Origin: Mycolicibacterium austroafricanum
GTDB lineage: Bacteria; Actinomycetota; Actinomycetes; Mycobacteriales; Mycobacteriaceae
Assembly (NCBI RefSeq): GCF_902705885.1
Contig: NZ_CACSIP010000023.1
Coordinates: forward strand, 123,244-187,243
Direction of reading: 5' to 3'
DNA: 64,000 nt
The position numbers were made by a program, and so were the translations under genes. This document shows positions 8,549 through 16,697 of this stretch, in pieces. The stretch's first letter is position 1. Each line of letters opens with the position of its first letter. The notes under the pieces are model-generated. The model had not been told where the DNA came from and did no database searches. It was given only the letters and a program-made list of their open reading frames with translations.

Positions 8549-9130
8549 CTAGTTTCGGCGGTCTGCCCCGTCGATGATCGCGATGAGCCCATCGGTGAGT
8601 TCCTCGGCGGTGGTGCGCCATTTGGCTGTGGTGAGCAGTCCGCTCATTTCCAAGCCGGCGGCGCCGTGCGCACCCGTCAGCATTATCGCCGCATAGCGCT
8701 GTGCCTCCCGCTCACCGACGACCTCGGTGATGATGGCGAGGAATTCATCGCATAAGCGTTGCGCGGCGCGGACTACGGCGGTCGGATCTCCGGCAGGTGT
8801 AGTGAACATCAGCCGGTACAGGTGCGGTTGTTGCCGGCTGACTGTGATGACATCGAGGAGTGCAGCCCGCAGCTTCTCGACCGGTTCGAGGCGCGAATCT
8901 TTCTGCAGTGCCTGCATCTTGGAGCTGAGTCGATCCCACCCCGAGGCGGCTAGCGTGGTCAGCAGGCTTTCCTTGTCGGCGAAGTGCCGGTAGGGCGCAC
9001 CGCGGCTCACCCCGGCCTGTGCGCCGACTGCTCGCAACGTCACGGCGTCGGGGCCGCCGCTGTCAAGCAGCTTCGCGGCCTCATCGAGAAGCGCGCGACG
9101 GGTGGCAGCTGCTGATTCGATGCGACTCAC
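8549..9130 (-). CDS. TetR/AcrR-family regulator
   Basis: A 193-residue TetR regulator. The helix-turn-helix lies around residues 30-55 (VTLRAVGAQAGVSRGAPYRHF), followed by a C-terminal ligand domain of the WHG-containing type (seen as GAHGAAGLEMSGL near residue 160). It is divergent from the SDR gene at 9175. The 44-base gap and the first codons of the SDR hold two copies of TGACAnTGTCA, which fits repression of both genes by this protein. It converges on the P450 gene. Confidence 0.9.
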   Translation of the reverse strand: MSRIESAAATRRALLDEAAKLLDSGGPDAVTLRAVGAQAGVSRGAPYRHFADKESLLTTLAASGWDRLSSKMQALQKDSRLEPVEKLRAALLDVITVSRQQPHLYRLMFTTPAGDPTAVVRAAQRLCDEFLAIITEVVGEREAQRYAAIMLTGAHGAAGLEMSGLLTTAKWRTTAEELTDGLIAIIDGADRRN

Positions 9131-9152
9131 CGCTGGCCATTCCTTTCAGAGT

Positions 9153-9163
9153 TGACACTGTCA
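9153..9163. promoter_or_regulatory. Operator site 1, TGACACTGTCA
   Basis: A perfect 5-base inverted repeat around one central base in the divergent TetR/SDR gap. The same core recurs at 9188-9198 with the centres 35 bases apart. Two matching sites next to a TetR gene are good evidence of a regulator site. Confidence 0.6.
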
Positions 9164-9174
9164 TCTTAAACGCT

Positions 9175-10080
9175 ATGCTCATTCAGATGACAATGTCATC
9201 TGAATGTGAGCTTGCCGTCGTCACGGGCGCTTCCACCGGCATCGGCGCGGCCACGGCACATGAACTGGCCCGGCGGGGATTCCACGTGCTGGCCGGTGTC
9301 CGGCGCGATCGGGACGCCGACGCCATCCGCGCCCCTGGTATCGAGCCGCTGATCGTTGACATCACCGATCCGGACCATGTCCAGACCCTAGCTACTCGGG
9401 TCTACGAGGACCCGCAACGCCGTCGACTTCGGGCGCTGGTGAACAACGCCGGCGTCGGGGTGAATGTCCCGGTCGAGACGTATCCGCTCGACGAATGGCG
9501 ATGCCTGTTCGAGGTCAACCTCTTCGGCCACATTGCCGTCACGCAGGCGCTCCTGCCGGCGTTGATCCGCGCCCAGGGCCGGGTTGTCAACATCAGTTCG
9601 GTGGGCGGCAGAATCGCTATGCCCACCTACGGGCCCTACGCGGCCACGAAGTTCAGCCTCGAGGCCGTAAGCGACGCTCTACGGCGTGAACTCGCGCCCT
9701 CAGGTGTCCGGGTGGTCGTGGTGGAACCGGGCGCCATCAAAACCGAGATGCCCGGCCGCGCCATCGCCACCGCCGCGGATCTCGCGTCGCGGATGACGGC
9801 CACTCAACGCCAGCGTTACGGCGCGCTGGTGCACGCGATCAACGCACAGACCGACGCCCACAGCGGCAGAGGTCTGCCACCGCAAGCCGCGGCAGACGTG
9901 ATCGCCAGGGCCGTGACGGTTCGTCATCCGCGCACGCGCTACACCGTCGGCCGCGAAGCCGCGCTCCTGGCCCTGGTGCGCGTCCTTCCCGACCGGATGC
10001 TCGACCGAATGCTCGCCGCCGCGCTGCGCCCGTACCGTGCCAACGCCATGGCCATGAGCGCCTCTGCCACTTCCCGCTGA
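9175..10080 (+). CDS. Short-chain dehydrogenase/reductase
   Basis: A classical SDR of about 300 residues: TGASTGIG for NAD(P) binding, NNAGVGV, catalytic Ser in NISSVGG, and Y-x3-K in YAATK, followed by PGAIKTEM. Three in-frame ATGs (9175, 9187, 9193) are possible starts; the last two lie in the palindrome at 9180-9206, so the true start affects how repression works. It is divergent from the TetR gene at 8549-9130 and followed after 33 bases by a zinc alcohol dehydrogenase, with which it probably shares a transcript. The substrate is not recognisable. Confidence 0.88.
   Translation: MLIQMTMSSECELAVVTGASTGIGAATAHELARRGFHVLAGVRRDRDADAIRAPGIEPLIVDITDPDHVQTLATRVYEDPQRRRLRALVNNAGVGVNVPVETYPLDEWRCLFEVNLFGHIAVTQALLPALIRAQGRVVNISSVGGRIAMPTYGPYAATKFSLEAVSDALRRELAPSGVRVVVVEPGAIKTEMPGRAIATAADLASRMTATQRQRYGALVHAINAQTDAHSGRGLPPQAAADVIARAVTVRHPRTRYTVGREAALLALVRVLPDRMLDRMLAAALRPYRANAMAMSASATSR
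9180..9206. promoter_or_regulatory. Operator site 2, 27-base palindrome over the SDR start
   Basis: CATTCAGATGAC-AAT-GTCATCTGAATG has perfect 12-base arms around a 3-base centre. It contains TGACAATGTCA, the same core as site 1. It overlaps the candidate ATG codons of the SDR at 9187 and 9193, so a bound repressor would block transcription at the very start of the gene. Confidence 0.65.
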
Positions 10081-10113
10081 CGTAGCCCTCACGCTCCGGA
10101 TAAGGACGATTTC

Positions 10114-11130
10114 ATGCGTGTTAATGCTTTTGCCGCCGCCACTCCCGGCGCCGACCTATCCCCCTACGAGTACGACGCAGACGAGTTAGGACCGCTCGAG
10201 GTCGACGTCGAGGTGACGCACTGCGGCATCTGCCACACCGATCTGATGGTCATCGACAATGACTGGGGCACAGACGTACCCGCAGTCGCCGGCCACGAGG
10301 TGGCCGGCATTGTCGCGGCCGTCGGGCCACTGGTCGACACCAACCGGCTGGCGGTCGGTCAACGCGTCGCCGTCGGCGGCGTAGCCGGTTCCTGCATGAG
10401 CTGCCAATACTGCCTGACCGGTCGGCAACAACTGTGCGCCCGCAGAGACAGTATGGCCTTTCGGGGCGACCGCGGCGGCTTCGCTTCCTCGGTGCGCGCC
10501 AGCGACTGGCGCTTCGTGTTCCCGCTTCCCGAGGCCATCGAACTGGAGCACGCCGGCCCCATGCTCTGCGCGGGGGTAACTGTCTTCGCGCCATTCGTCC
10601 GACACAACATCAAGCCCGCCGACCACGTCGGCATCGTCGGCATCGGCGGACTCGGTCATCTGGCCATCCAATTCGCCCGGGCGTGGGGATGCGAGGTGAC
10701 CGCCATCTCAACCTCGCCCGACAAGCGCGACCAAGCCGTCGCACTGGGGGCCGACCACTTCATCGCCACACGCGCCACCGATGAGGTGGCCCAAGCGGCG
10801 GGCACTTTCGATTTCATCATCTGCACGGTCCCGGCCGACCTTCCGTGGGACGACTACTTGGCGTCGTTGAAGCCGCAGGGAACGCTCATCGTGATCGGCG
10901 CATCGGCGAGCGCAATGCAGATCAATCCTCTCTCACTGGTGTTCGCCGAAAAGAAGATCTCCGGTGGGCTGGTGGCCTCGCCGCACGAAACCCGGCAGAT
11001 GCTCGATTTCGCCGCTCGGACAGGCGTGCGGCCAGTGGTCGAGACCTTCGCCATGACTGACATCAACGCGGCACTCGCCCGCGTCCGGTCCGGCGACATC
11101 CGATTCCGGGCGGTCCTGTCCACACGCTAA
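10114..11130 (+). CDS. Zinc-dependent alcohol dehydrogenase (cinnamyl-alcohol type)
   Basis: A 338-residue medium-chain alcohol dehydrogenase. Catalytic-zinc ligands are Cys37 and His61-Glu62 (AGHEVAG) and probably Cys152 (PMLCAG). The structural zinc uses Cys94, Cys97, Cys100 and Cys108. The NADP-binding GIGGLGHLA follows. The pattern is that of the cinnamyl alcohol dehydrogenase/YjgB/AdhC branch, which interconverts aldehydes and alcohols with NADP. It lies just after the SDR and is probably co-regulated by the TetR at 8549-9130. Confidence 0.9.
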   Translation: MRVNAFAAATPGADLSPYEYDADELGPLEVDVEVTHCGICHTDLMVIDNDWGTDVPAVAGHEVAGIVAAVGPLVDTNRLAVGQRVAVGGVAGSCMSCQYCLTGRQQLCARRDSMAFRGDRGGFASSVRASDWRFVFPLPEAIELEHAGPMLCAGVTVFAPFVRHNIKPADHVGIVGIGGLGHLAIQFARAWGCEVTAISTSPDKRDQAVALGADHFIATRATDEVAQAAGTFDFIICTVPADLPWDDYLASLKPQGTLIVIGASASAMQINPLSLVFAEKKISGGLVASPHETRQMLDFAARTGVRPVVETFAMTDINAALARVRSGDIRFRAVLSTR

Positions 11131-11263
11131 GCGCAAGGAAGGGAGCGCCACAGCCGCAAAGGTGGTGTGCACAGGAAGCGCACCGCCTGGTCCGAGGCCA
11201 GGGGCCTGGGGTTACCGGAGCTCCTCTCTGTTGATCGAGGGAGTACCCGCTGCGCTGCCAGTG

Positions 11264-11965
11264 CTACGCAGGAGCCGCGCCGCGGGCAGCGGAAAACGCG
11301 TCAACCAACTCGGGGATCTCACGCAGATGCCGGCGTAGCGCCTCGACGCTGGCATCGGCGTCGTTGCGGTCGAGGGCGGCGACGAGTTCGCGATGCTCAC
11401 GCTCGATGGTGGTCAACCGACTGGGTGCCTCGACGAGGGTGCGGGTGCCGAGCCGAACCTGGCGCGGCTGCAGAGAGTCGTAGAGCTCGGCGACGACCGC
11501 ATTGCCCTGATGACGCACGATCTCGGCGTGGAACTGCTGATCCAGCTGAGCGAACCCGTTCCAGTCGCCCACCTGCCCCGCCTGCTCCATCTCCTCGATC
11601 AACACACGTGCGCTTGCCGGGACGCCGGCCTGGCGCTGACAGATCGTCCGCAGCGCGGCGGATTCGAGGACGAAGCGCGCCTGGTAGATCTCGCGCATCT
11701 CCAGTGCCGTGACCACCCGCACCTGCGCCCCCCGGCGGGGGAGCAGATCGACGTACCTCTCCACCTGAAGCCGCTGCAGCGCTTCGCGGACCGGGGTTCG
11801 CGACGTGCTCACCCGAGCGGCCAGCGCCACTTCGTCGATGAACTCGCCTTCGGCGAACTCGCCGCTGAGGATCGCGTCGCGGATCCAGCCGTAGGCGCGC
11901 TGGCTGGCGGTGGCCTTGACCGCCTCCGCGCCGCTGCGGCTTCCGATGGGGGGCATGAAGTTCAT
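11264..11965 (-). CDS. GntR-family regulator (FCD/FadR type)
   Basis: A 233-residue regulator with an N-terminal winged helix (residues about 20-85; VSTSRTPVREALQRL is typical) and a C-terminal all-helical FCD domain with the metal/ligand-binding D-x3-H pattern (DQQFHAEI). It is divergent from the aldolase-hydrolase-TRAP unit starting at 12061, and a 19-base inverted repeat lies in the gap. It is therefore the probable substrate-responsive repressor of that unit. ATG 11965 was used; ATG 11956 is an alternative and neither has a clear ribosome site. Confidence 0.9.
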   Translation of the reverse strand: MNFMPPIGSRSGAEAVKATASQRAYGWIRDAILSGEFAEGEFIDEVALAARVSTSRTPVREALQRLQVERYVDLLPRRGAQVRVVTALEMREIYQARFVLESAALRTICQRQAGVPASARVLIEEMEQAGQVGDWNGFAQLDQQFHAEIVRHQGNAVVAELYDSLQPRQVRLGTRTLVEAPSRLTTIEREHRELVAALDRNDADASVEALRRHLREIPELVDAFSAARGAAPA

Positions 11966-11994
11966 TCAACCATTTACACCGCGTGCATTCTTCG

Positions 11995-12013
11995 TGTATA
12001 CAACGTGTGTACA
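11995..12013. promoter_or_regulatory. Candidate GntR operator, TGTANACANNNTGTNTACA
   Basis: An imperfect inverted repeat (TGTATACA, three bases, TGTGTACA) in the gap between the divergent GntR gene and the aldolase gene. Position and size fit an FCD-GntR operator. It also argues against starting the aldolase upstream of it. Confidence 0.5.
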
Positions 12014-12060
12014 GTCACTGTTTGCACCCCGCCCCGACCACCCCGAGAAGAGGCGAAGCG

Positions 12061-12858
12061 TTGTCGAAGCCACCCGAAGACGGCGCCGCACCCCGTCACC
12101 CGTCGGTCTCCATCTGGCTCACCGAACCCTCCGCGGCCGCCGTCGAAATGGGCAGCCTGGCCGGGTATGACACCGTGGTGCTCGACATCGAACACGGACT
12201 CTTCGACCTGCACGCGCTGGACTGGATCATCCCGCTCATCCGGGCCAAGGGGATGCGGGTGATCGCCAAGGTGCTCGGCCCGGAGCGCGGCCCGATCCAG
12301 CAGGCGCTCGACTTCGGCGCCGACGCCGTCGCGATCCCGCACATCACCTCCGCCGCCCACGCCGCGCAGATCTGCGGATACGCGAAGTTCCCGCCGCTGG
12401 GTGACCGGTCCTTCGCCGGCGGCCGGACCTCCGATTTCCGCGGGTTCACCGACGACTGGGTGCGCGCTCAGGACCGAAAAACCCAGTGCTACCCGATGAT
12501 CGAGGACGCGTCCGCATTGGACGAGATCGAGGCGATCCTGGACCTGCCCGTCGTCGACGGCATCTTCATCGGACCGTCGGACCTGTCGCTGCGCCGGGAT
12601 CGCGGCGCCTACACCGTGACCGAGGCCGACCTCGCCGACATCCGCCATCTGGCCCGCGCCGCCACCGCCGCCGGCAAGCCGTGGCTGCTCCCGGCCTGGA
12701 GCGAGGTCGAGCAGCGCCTGGCCATCGAAGAGGGCGCGCACACCATCGTGGCCACCATGCAGTACGGCGCGATGCTGGCCGGGTTCACCGCGACGATGCA
12801 GAACCTCCAGAAGATCAGCCTCGAGAACATCACTGCGGGGGAGACAGGAAACCGATGA
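12061..12858 (+). CDS. HpcH/HpaI-family aldolase
   Basis: A 265-residue class II (metal-dependent) aldolase of the HpcH/HpaI family, which splits or forms 2-oxo-hydroxy acids to give pyruvate or a related oxo acid plus an aldehyde. Seen are LDIEHG near the N-terminus, the metal-ligand region YPMIED and GPSDLSLRR. The TTG at 12061 was chosen because GAGAAGAGGCG lies just upstream and the candidate operator at 11995-12013 would otherwise fall inside the gene. It overlaps the next gene (ATGA). Together with a hydrolase and a TRAP transporter it suggests uptake and cleavage of a carboxylic acid; the exact compound is unknown. Confidence 0.87.
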   Translation: MSKPPEDGAAPRHPSVSIWLTEPSAAAVEMGSLAGYDTVVLDIEHGLFDLHALDWIIPLIRAKGMRVIAKVLGPERGPIQQALDFGADAVAIPHITSAAHAAQICGYAKFPPLGDRSFAGGRTSDFRGFTDDWVRAQDRKTQCYPMIEDASALDEIEAILDLPVVDGIFIGPSDLSLRRDRGAYTVTEADLADIRHLARAATAAGKPWLLPAWSEVEQRLAIEEGAHTIVATMQYGAMLAGFTATMQNLQKISLENITAGETGNR

Positions 12859-13655
12859 ATCTGACTGCCGCAGTTGCCCAATTCGCCCCGACCGAGGACA
12901 AGGCCGCCAACGTCGAGACGATGATCGATCTGCTCCGCCAGGCCGCCGGATACGGCGCCGAACTGGTGGTGCTGCCCGAGTACTCGGTGTTCACCGTGTC
13001 CTCGATGGACGACCGGTTCGTGCGCACCGCCGAACCCCTCGACGGGCCTTCGGTGACCCGGCTGGCGCAGGCCTCCGCCGAACTGGGCCTGACCGTCATC
13101 GTCGGTGTCAACGAGGCCGCCGAGCAGGGCAGGATCCACAACACCCTCGTCGGCATCCAGGACGGCAAGGTCGCTGCGGTGTACCGCAAGGTCCACCTCT
13201 ACGACGCTTTCGGATACAAGGAATCCGACCGCGTCATCGCCGCCGACCCCACGACGCCCCAGCTGCTGCGGATCAACGGATTCACCATCGGCATGCAGAC
13301 CTGTTACGACCTCCGGTTCCCGGAGACGACGCGGGTTCTGGTCGACGCCGGCGCCGATGTGATCGCCCAGCCTGCCGAGTGGGTTCCCGGGCCGCTCAAG
13401 GAATATCACTGGAACACGCTGCTTCGGGCGCGGGCCATCGAGAACACCGTCTACGTCCTGGCCGCCGATCAGATCGCCCCCGCCGGTTCCGGCAACAGCG
13501 CCATCCTCGACCCGATGGGCATCCCGTTGGCCGCGCTCGGGGAGGCCGCCGGCGTCGGAGTGGCACGCCTCGAGCGCAGCCGCCTTGACAGCGTGCGCAC
13601 CGTGAACCCGGCGCTGTCCCTGCGGCGTTACCGGGTCCAGCCGGAGGTGCGTTGA
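12855..13655 (+). CDS. Carbon-nitrogen hydrolase (nitrilase superfamily amidase)
   Basis: A 266-residue enzyme with the complete nitrilase-superfamily triad: Glu42 (LPEYS), Lys112 (YRKVHL) and Cys150 (TCYDLRFPE). The last motif and length resemble the amidase branch that includes omega-amidase and deaminated-glutathione amidase, so an amide is a more likely substrate than a nitrile. ATG 12855 overlaps the aldolase stop. In this operon it could release ammonia from an imported amide before or after aldol cleavage. Confidence 0.9.
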   Translation: MNLTAAVAQFAPTEDKAANVETMIDLLRQAAGYGAELVVLPEYSVFTVSSMDDRFVRTAEPLDGPSVTRLAQASAELGLTVIVGVNEAAEQGRIHNTLVGIQDGKVAAVYRKVHLYDAFGYKESDRVIAADPTTPQLLRINGFTIGMQTCYDLRFPETTRVLVDAGADVIAQPAEWVPGPLKEYHWNTLLRARAIENTVYVLAADQIAPAGSGNSAILDPMGIPLAALGEAAGVGVARLERSRLDSVRTVNPALSLRRYRVQPEVR

Positions 13656-13656
13656 C

Positions 13657-14748
13657 ATGACCAGACTCGCCCATCGCCTGCGCGTCGCCGTCGCGGTTGC
13701 CGCGGCAGCCGTGTGCACGGCAGCGCTGTCGGCCTGTGCCGTCAACGACGGAAAGTTCGTGCTGCACTACACCACCTACTCGTCGCCGACGTCGGACCAG
13801 TCGGTGACCATGCAGCGGTGGGCCGAGGAGGTCGAGGATCGCACCGACGGTGGAGTACGGGTCAAGTTCCACTACTCGCAGAGCCTCGTCGACGCGGACG
13901 AAGCGCTGCAGGCGACCCTGGACGGCCGGGCCGATCTGGCTCAGGTCGGCTCGCTGTACTCCGCGTCGGATCTGTCGATGTTCACCGTGATCGAGTTGCC
14001 GTTCGAGACCAACAACCCCGAAGTGCAGATGACCGCCATCGAGCGGCTCTACGAGGAGAACGACACCTACCGCAGGGACTTCGACCGCCAGGGCGCGCAA
14101 CTGCTGTTCCCCCTGCCGCTCGGCATCAACCTGCTCGGTCTGGAGGAACCCGCCCCGACCCCGATGGCCCTGGCGGGGCGCAGCATTCGGTCCGGCGGCC
14201 TCACCTCCGAGGCGCTGCTCACCGTCGGCGCGAACCCGGTGGCGATGACCGCGACCGATGTCTACGAGTCCATGGAACGCGGCGTCATCGACGGGTACAC
14301 CTCCCTGGCGATCGCCAACCTGCCCACCTTCGGATTGGCATCGACCACGCCGTACCTCGTCGACCCCGGAATCGGCGCCTACGCGTCCTCGATCGTGGTG
14401 ATCAACTCCGAACTGCTCGAGTCGATGCCGTCGGAGTACCAGGACGCGATCGGCGAAGCGTCCGGCAACGCCATCACCAACGGGCTGGAGGAGATGGACA
14501 AGCTCGGCGTCGAAGCGTGCACCGACCTGCGTGCGACCGGCGCGCAGTTGGCGACGATGCCGCCCGCGGATGTCGACGCGTGGAAGGAACGCGCCGGGAT
14601 CGCCCAGGAGTGGGTCGACCGGTACGCCGAGCGTGGCTACGACGCCGAGGATGTGCTCGCCGACTATCGCCGGATCATCCGCGAAGAGTCCGCGCGCTCA
14701 ACGTATGTGGATCCGTTCTACGCGTGCCTCGAGGGGGAGATCCGATGA
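13657..14748 (+). CDS. dctP: TRAP transporter substrate-binding lipoprotein (DctP)
   Basis: A 363-residue extracytoplasmic binding protein of the TRAP family. The signal sequence ends in a lipobox (ALSAC, Cys27), so it is anchored as a lipoprotein, as expected without a Gram-negative periplasm. The DctP fold is seen in VKFHYSQSLVDADEALQATL, the GRADLAQVGSLY region and the GVIDGYTS segment. It captures an organic acid and delivers it to DctQM. It begins one base after the hydrolase stop and overlaps dctQ by four bases. Confidence 0.9.
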   Translation: MTRLAHRLRVAVAVAAAAVCTAALSACAVNDGKFVLHYTTYSSPTSDQSVTMQRWAEEVEDRTDGGVRVKFHYSQSLVDADEALQATLDGRADLAQVGSLYSASDLSMFTVIELPFETNNPEVQMTAIERLYEENDTYRRDFDRQGAQLLFPLPLGINLLGLEEPAPTPMALAGRSIRSGGLTSEALLTVGANPVAMTATDVYESMERGVIDGYTSLAIANLPTFGLASTTPYLVDPGIGAYASSIVVINSELLESMPSEYQDAIGEASGNAITNGLEEMDKLGVEACTDLRATGAQLATMPPADVDAWKERAGIAQEWVDRYAERGYDAEDVLADYRRIIREESARSTYVDPFYACLEGEIR

Positions 14749-15263
14749 CCGAGGACATCACGCTTCCGCGGCCGGTGCTGGTGGTCGCGCGGACGCTGAG
14801 CATCGTGGCCGGCATTCTGCTGATCGGGCTCACCCTGCTGACCATCGCCGACGTGATCAGCCGCAACGTCCGTGATCGCTCGATCGTCGGAACCGTCGAG
14901 ATCGCCACCATGCTGCTGGTCGCCATCGGCTTCCTCGGTCTGGCGTCCGCTGAAGCCGACGGTCGGCACGTGGCGGTCGAACTGTTCGAGAGTCGCTTCG
15001 GAGTGCGCACCCGAACGGTCTTCTCGATGCTGCGCACGCTGCTGTTGATCGGACTCGGAGTCCTCCTCACGTGGGGGCTGAGCGATGTCCTGCTCAGCGC
15101 CCTCGAGCGCGGTGAGACGACGAACGACATTCTGCGACTGCCCACTTGGCCCGCGAAGGTGGTGTTGCTGGCCTCATTCGTCGTGTTCTTCGTCGTCGCC
15201 GTGTGGAAGGAAGTCCGCACCACCGCGGCCTTGCGTGCCGAGCAGAACGGGGGACACCGATGA
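14745..15263 (+). CDS. dctQ: TRAP transporter small permease (DctQ)
   Basis: A 172-residue membrane protein with four predicted transmembrane helices, the DctQ size and topology. The DVISRNV motif after the first helix is typical of the family. It starts in an ATGA overlap with dctP and ends in an ATGA overlap with dctM, so the three are co-translated. It forms the membrane complex with DctM. Confidence 0.88.
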   Translation: MTEDITLPRPVLVVARTLSIVAGILLIGLTLLTIADVISRNVRDRSIVGTVEIATMLLVAIGFLGLASAEADGRHVAVELFESRFGVRTRTVFSMLRTLLLIGLGVLLTWGLSDVLLSALERGETTNDILRLPTWPAKVVLLASFVVFFVVAVWKEVRTTAALRAEQNGGHR

Positions 15264-16636
15264 CCGCCACCACAGGCGTCATCCTGCTCGTCGTCGTCGT
15301 GTTGTTCTTCGGCCTCCTGGCGATCCGCCTTCACGTGGGCTTGTCGCTGATGGCCTCGGCGTTCGTCGGCGTGTTATTGCTGCGCGGCACCGGAGCCGGG
15401 GTCAGCACCGTGGCCAATCAGCCGTTCTCCACGGCGGCCGACTACTCGCTGACGATCATCCCGCTGTTCATCGTGATGGGGATATTGGCCGTCCGCGCGG
15501 GCCTCGCCCAGGCCGGCTTCGATCTGGCCTCGGCGGTGTTGCGCCGCCTTCCCGGCGGGCCGGCACTCGCGTCGCTGGCCGGGTCCGGGATGTTCGCCGC
15601 GGTCACCGGCTCCAGCGTGGCCACAGTCGCCACGATGGCACGGGTCTCCACCGACGCCATCGTCCGCGCCGGGTACAGCATCCGGCTGGCCGCCGGGGTC
15701 GTCTGCGCCGGCGGAACACTGGGCGTGCTGATCCCGCCCTCGATCGTTCTTGTCCTGTATGGCGTGGTCACCGAGGAGAGCATCGGGCAGCTGCTGATCG
15801 CCGGGATCGGCCCGGGGGTGGTGACGATCGCCGCCTACGCCGCCGCGATCGTCGCGCTGGTGATGTGGCAGCGGCGCCGCGCCGGGCGTCGCGCCGGCGA
15901 GACCGCCGCCGACCCGGAAGGCGAGTCCGGCGAGGCTCTGTCTGAAGGAACAGCCGGGTCCGGCGCCCCGGGCCGCCTCGACCTGTTGGGGTTCGGCTAC
16001 CTGGTGGTCATCTTCGCCGTGTCCATCGGCACGATCTACCTGGGTCTGGCCACCCCGACGGAGGCCGCGTCCTTCGGTGCGTTCGCCGCGCTGATCATCC
16101 TGCTGTTGCGGACCCGGCCGCCGGCCTGGCTGCACGAGATCAAAGAAGCTCTCACCGAGGCCATCGGCCTGACTGCGATGACCTTCCTGCTGATGATCGG
16201 TGCCGGGGTGTTCACCTACGTCCTGGCCTTGAGCGGCGCGAGCACCTCGCTGGTCAGCGCGGTGACCGAGGCCGACCTGTCGCCGTACCTGGTGCTGGTG
16301 CTGTGTCTGGTGGTACTGCTGCCGCTGGGCATGTTCCTCGACGGCATCTCGATGATCCTGATCGCCGCGCCGCTGCTGCACCCGATCCTGACCGGCTACG
16401 GCTTCGACGGGATCTGGATCGGCGTGCTCATCGTCAAGGTCGCCGAGATGGCGCTGATCACGCCCCCGGTCGGCATGAACGCGTTCGTCTACTCGGGTGC
16501 GGTGCGCGAGGCGGGGCTGGGCCGCGTCTTCCGCGGCGTCGTCCCGTTCCTCGTGGCCGACGTCGTGGTGGTGGCACTGCTCATCGCGTTCCCGGCCATC
16601 GTCACGTTCCTGCCGTCGATGTCCGCCGCGCAGTAG
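15260..16636 (+). CDS. dctM: TRAP transporter large permease (DctM)
   Basis: A 458-residue multi-spanning permease and the ion-coupled channel of the TRAP system. DctM signatures include GTLGVLIPPSIVLVLYGVVT, YLGLATPTEAASFGAF and a C-terminal ITPPVGMNAFVYSG. About 12 hydrophobic helices are visible. An alanine/glycine/acid-rich cytosolic loop (about residues 215-235) is longer than I would expect. It closes the aldolase-hydrolase-TRAP operon. Confidence 0.92.
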   Translation: MTATTGVILLVVVVLFFGLLAIRLHVGLSLMASAFVGVLLLRGTGAGVSTVANQPFSTAADYSLTIIPLFIVMGILAVRAGLAQAGFDLASAVLRRLPGGPALASLAGSGMFAAVTGSSVATVATMARVSTDAIVRAGYSIRLAAGVVCAGGTLGVLIPPSIVLVLYGVVTEESIGQLLIAGIGPGVVTIAAYAAAIVALVMWQRRRAGRRAGETAADPEGESGEALSEGTAGSGAPGRLDLLGFGYLVVIFAVSIGTIYLGLATPTEAASFGAFAALIILLLRTRPPAWLHEIKEALTEAIGLTAMTFLLMIGAGVFTYVLALSGASTSLVSAVTEADLSPYLVLVLCLVVLLPLGMFLDGISMILIAAPLLHPILTGYGFDGIWIGVLIVKVAEMALITPPVGMNAFVYSGAVREAGLGRVFRGVVPFLVADVVVVALLIAFPAIVTFLPSMSAAQ

Positions 16637-16697
16637 CTCCCGACACCTTCCCCGACCCCGGTGAGATGATCGCCCTGACGAGGGGAGCCGACCGATC

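Noticed and set aside
9019..9174. N-terminal extension of the SDR at 9175
   Set aside because: The extension runs antisense through the TetR gene and has no SDR sequence; the operator sites lie in it.
11983..12060. Extension of the HpcH/HpaI aldolase upstream of TTG 12061
   Set aside because: It would place a candidate operator and the divergent promoter inside the gene, and the added residues do not resemble the family.
15374..16381. 335-codon frame opposite dctM
   Set aside because: Repetitive Gln/Asp/Arg/His-rich product typical of an antisense shadow; dctM motifs are clear on the plus strand.
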